This document shows, piece by piece, positions 40,921-42,231 of a stretch of DNA of 42,231 bases. Position 1 is the stretch's first letter; each line of letters begins with the position of its first letter. The notes under the pieces were generated by a model, which worked only from the letters and a program-made list of their open reading frames with translations, did not search any database and was not told the DNA's origin. The translations under genes were made by a program, and so were the position numbers. Source of the stretch: an uncultured Negativicutes bacterium (GTDB lineage: Bacteria > Bacillota > Negativicutes > Acidaminococcales > Acidaminococcaceae); NCBI GenBank assembly GCA_947074185.1, contig CAMTOO010000008.1, positions 1 through 42,231 on the forward strand, written 5' to 3'.

Positions 40921-42088
40921 TATCTTGTTCTCCAATTAAATGTACTACCATCGCATCTCTTAATTTAGGTTCAAACCAAGTAGATTTTGGTGGCATAACT
41001 TTATCTTCATCAGCTACACGCATTAATTCATCCATAGATGTTGGATACATAGCAAAAGCAACTACATACTCGCCACTATTAACGCGTTCTTCCAATTCTT
41101 TTAATCCTCTAATACCACCAACAAAATTGATTCTGTTGTCAGTACGTGGATCTTCAATACCTAAAATAGGATTCAAAAGATTGTTTTGCAAAATAGAAAC
41201 ATCAAGCGATTCTATAACATCTTCTTTATTATATGAATCTTCCTTCGCTTTTAAGCGTAGCCATTTATTGTCCATGTACATAGAAAAAGCATGTTGTTCA
41301 CTAGGCTTTGGACTTCGTTCAATTTCTTCAACAGTAAATTTCTCTTTAACTTTTTCCAAAAATCCTTCTTTTGAAAGTCCATTTAAATCTTTTACTAAAC
41401 GATTATAATCCATAATATTCATCATATTATCAGGGAATATAACTGCTAAAAATTCTTCGTATTCCTCGTCACCTTTACCATCTGCTTGCACTTTCATTAT
41501 ATCAGCTACACGTGCTGCAGCGGCGCTACGATGGTGACCATCTGCGATATAAAGATTTGGTACGTCCTCAAATAAACGTGTTAATTCTGCCATTTCTAAA
41601 AGTTGATCAACTACATACAAAGTATGTTGCACACCATCTTCAGCAATGAAGTCATATACAGGTTCTTTTTCAGACATTAACTTCAAAATAAAAGCGTCTA
41701 TTTCACCACGATTTTTATAAGTCAAAAATACTGCACCTGTTTGAGCTTTTGTTTCTGTAATATGATCTACACGGTCTTGCTCTTTATCTACACGAGTAAG
41801 TTCGTGCTTCTTGATAATATTTTTTCTATATTCATCTACTGACGCACCAACTACAAGTCCTATTTGGATATGTTGATCCATACGTTGACGATAAATATAA
41901 TAGCAAGGGCTAGTATCTTGCACCATTTGCCCTTCATTAATATATCTTTCTAAATTTGTTTTTGCCATTTTATAAACGGCAGGGCTATGTGAATCCACAC
42001 AATCTGGCATAGTTGCCTCTGATTTAGTAACACGTAAAAAGCTAAGTGGGTGTTTACCTAAAATAGCGCGTGCTTCTTTTGTATCCAT
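40913..42088 (-). CDS. DUF1015 family protein, 5' end disrupted
   Basis: The readable part is 391 aa of a DUF1015 protein (family length about 410-420), with the YIADGHHRSAAAARVAD motif resembling the ParB/Srx-type DGHHR active-site segment. DUF1015 genes often accompany serine biosynthesis genes; here it overlaps serC by 8 nt (ATGAGTAG). ParB-fold serine kinases (SerK, SbnI) suggest an ATP- or ADP-linked role, but that is inference. The ATG at 42088 has no ribosome site, and homologous N-terminal sequence lies upstream beyond an in-frame TGA (see next entry). Confidence 0.8.
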   Translation of the reverse strand: MDTKEARAILGKHPLSFLRVTKSEATMPDCVDSHSPAVYKMAKTNLERYINEGQMVQDTSPCYYIYRQRMDQHIQIGLVVGASVDEYRKNIIKKHELTRVDKEQDRVDHITETKAQTGAVFLTYKNRGEIDAFILKLMSEKEPVYDFIAEDGVQHTLYVVDQLLEMAELTRLFEDVPNLYIADGHHRSAAAARVADIMKVQADGKGDEEYEEFLAVIFPDNMMNIMDYNRLVKDLNGLSKEGFLEKVKEKFTVEEIERSPKPSEQHAFSMYMDNKWLRLKAKEDSYNKEDVIESLDVSILQNNLLNPILGIEDPRTDNRINFVGGIRGLKELEERVNSGEYVVAFAMYPTSMDELMRVADEDKVMPPKSTWFEPKLRDAMVVHLIGEQDNE

Positions 42089-42160
42089 TACATCATATGG
42101 TAATGCAGCAATTTTAGATGTTCATTCTGGACTTGGACGCCACCCCCAAAAATGTCTTAT
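42089..42160 (-). other. N-terminal coding remnant of the DUF1015 gene with in-frame TGA
   Basis: Reading upstream in the same frame gives SKIAALPYDV directly before codon 1, then a TGA (42122-42124), then IRHFWGWRPSPE. This matches the usual DUF1015 N-terminus (IRPF...RP.PE...KIAALPYDV). The codon where translation would start, 6 nt after AAGGG, is ATA (42158-42160) instead of ATG. The window's last ~70 bases are AT-rich with a TATTAT-like element and no other gene. Confidence 0.65.
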
Positions 42161-42231
42161 TTTTACCCTTATAATACCTACTACTTCAATCTATTTCATA
42201 TCTCTTTTAAATTTTGTTTTTATATTATTTT

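Noticed and set aside
10615-42231. Stop-codon reassignment (TAG or TGA read as sense) to explain the mscS and DUF1015 interruptions
   Set aside because: TAG ends cysE, the XRE gene and DUF1015, and TGA ends cbiQ and glnP at normal family lengths, and prfB is intact, so both codons are ordinary stops here.
1-42231. CRISPR arrays, insertion sequences or prophage genes
   Set aside because: No spaced direct-repeat array, transposase, integrase or phage structural protein is seen on either strand.

Overview
The window reads as chromosome of a low-GC, Firmicutes-type anaerobe with an outer membrane, most likely a Negativicute (a Megamonas- or Selenomonas-like organism). This is inferred from AT-rich coding sequence, strong AGGAGG-type ribosome sites and the block secA - prfB - DUF5693 - csaB - ftsE - ftsX - M23 - S41. 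No rRNA or taxonomic marker search was possible. There is no phage, IS element, CRISPR array or integrase; this is mostly core chromosome with a few accessory-looking genes.

Layout. 0.1-7.1 kb: sodium/proline symporter (putP); a minus-strand operon of an M20 amidohydrolase, a two-part membrane protein (probable DUF3100) and an unknown 146-aa protein; then the divergent cysE-gltA pair. 7.2-10.5 kb: CHAD protein, D-2-hydroxyacid dehydrogenase, glyoxalase-like protein and DUF456 protein. 10.6-13.8 kb: an mscS gene interrupted by an in-frame TAG, a lipoprotein, an XRE regulator with dyad operators, tRNA-Arg(CCT) and a 101-aa unknown. 13.9-19.3 kb: polyphosphate genes (ppk1, a divergent Ppx/GppA-HD protein and a canonical Ppx/GppA-HD protein) around an operator-like divergent promoter region. 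19.3-30.9 kb: envelope, division and secretion block (S41 protease, M23 hydrolase, ftsX, ftsE, csaB, DUF5693, prfB with its programmed frameshift, secA), then hpf. 31.0-33.6 kb: amino-acid ABC transporter preceded by a highly structured ~200-nt RNA with its own strong promoter. 33.6-37.2 kb: HD-GYP protein with a cationic tail, lemA-TPM pair, Asp/Glu racemase, YbaK-type deacylase. 37.2-42.2 kb: cobalt/nickel ECF transporter (cbiMQO) behind a MerR-type promoter, serC, and a DUF1015 gene whose 5' end is broken.

How genes fit together. FtsEX probably drives the adjacent M23 hydrolase at the septum. CsaB and DUF5693 probably modify or export a cell-wall glycan. Ppk1, the two Ppx proteins and the polyphosphate-binding CHAD family suggest active polyphosphate metabolism, possibly phosphate-regulated. 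The M20 enzyme with the DUF3100 pair suggests uptake and cleavage of an acylated amino acid or similar amide.

Most notable: the structured RNA at 33335-33536 (not a riboswitch class I recognise; raiA-type or 6S-type RNA are hypotheses), the MerR-type 19-bp-spacer promoter of cbiMQO, the tandem/inverted-repeat operator between the two ppx genes, and two genes (mscS, DUF1015) with single in-frame stops.
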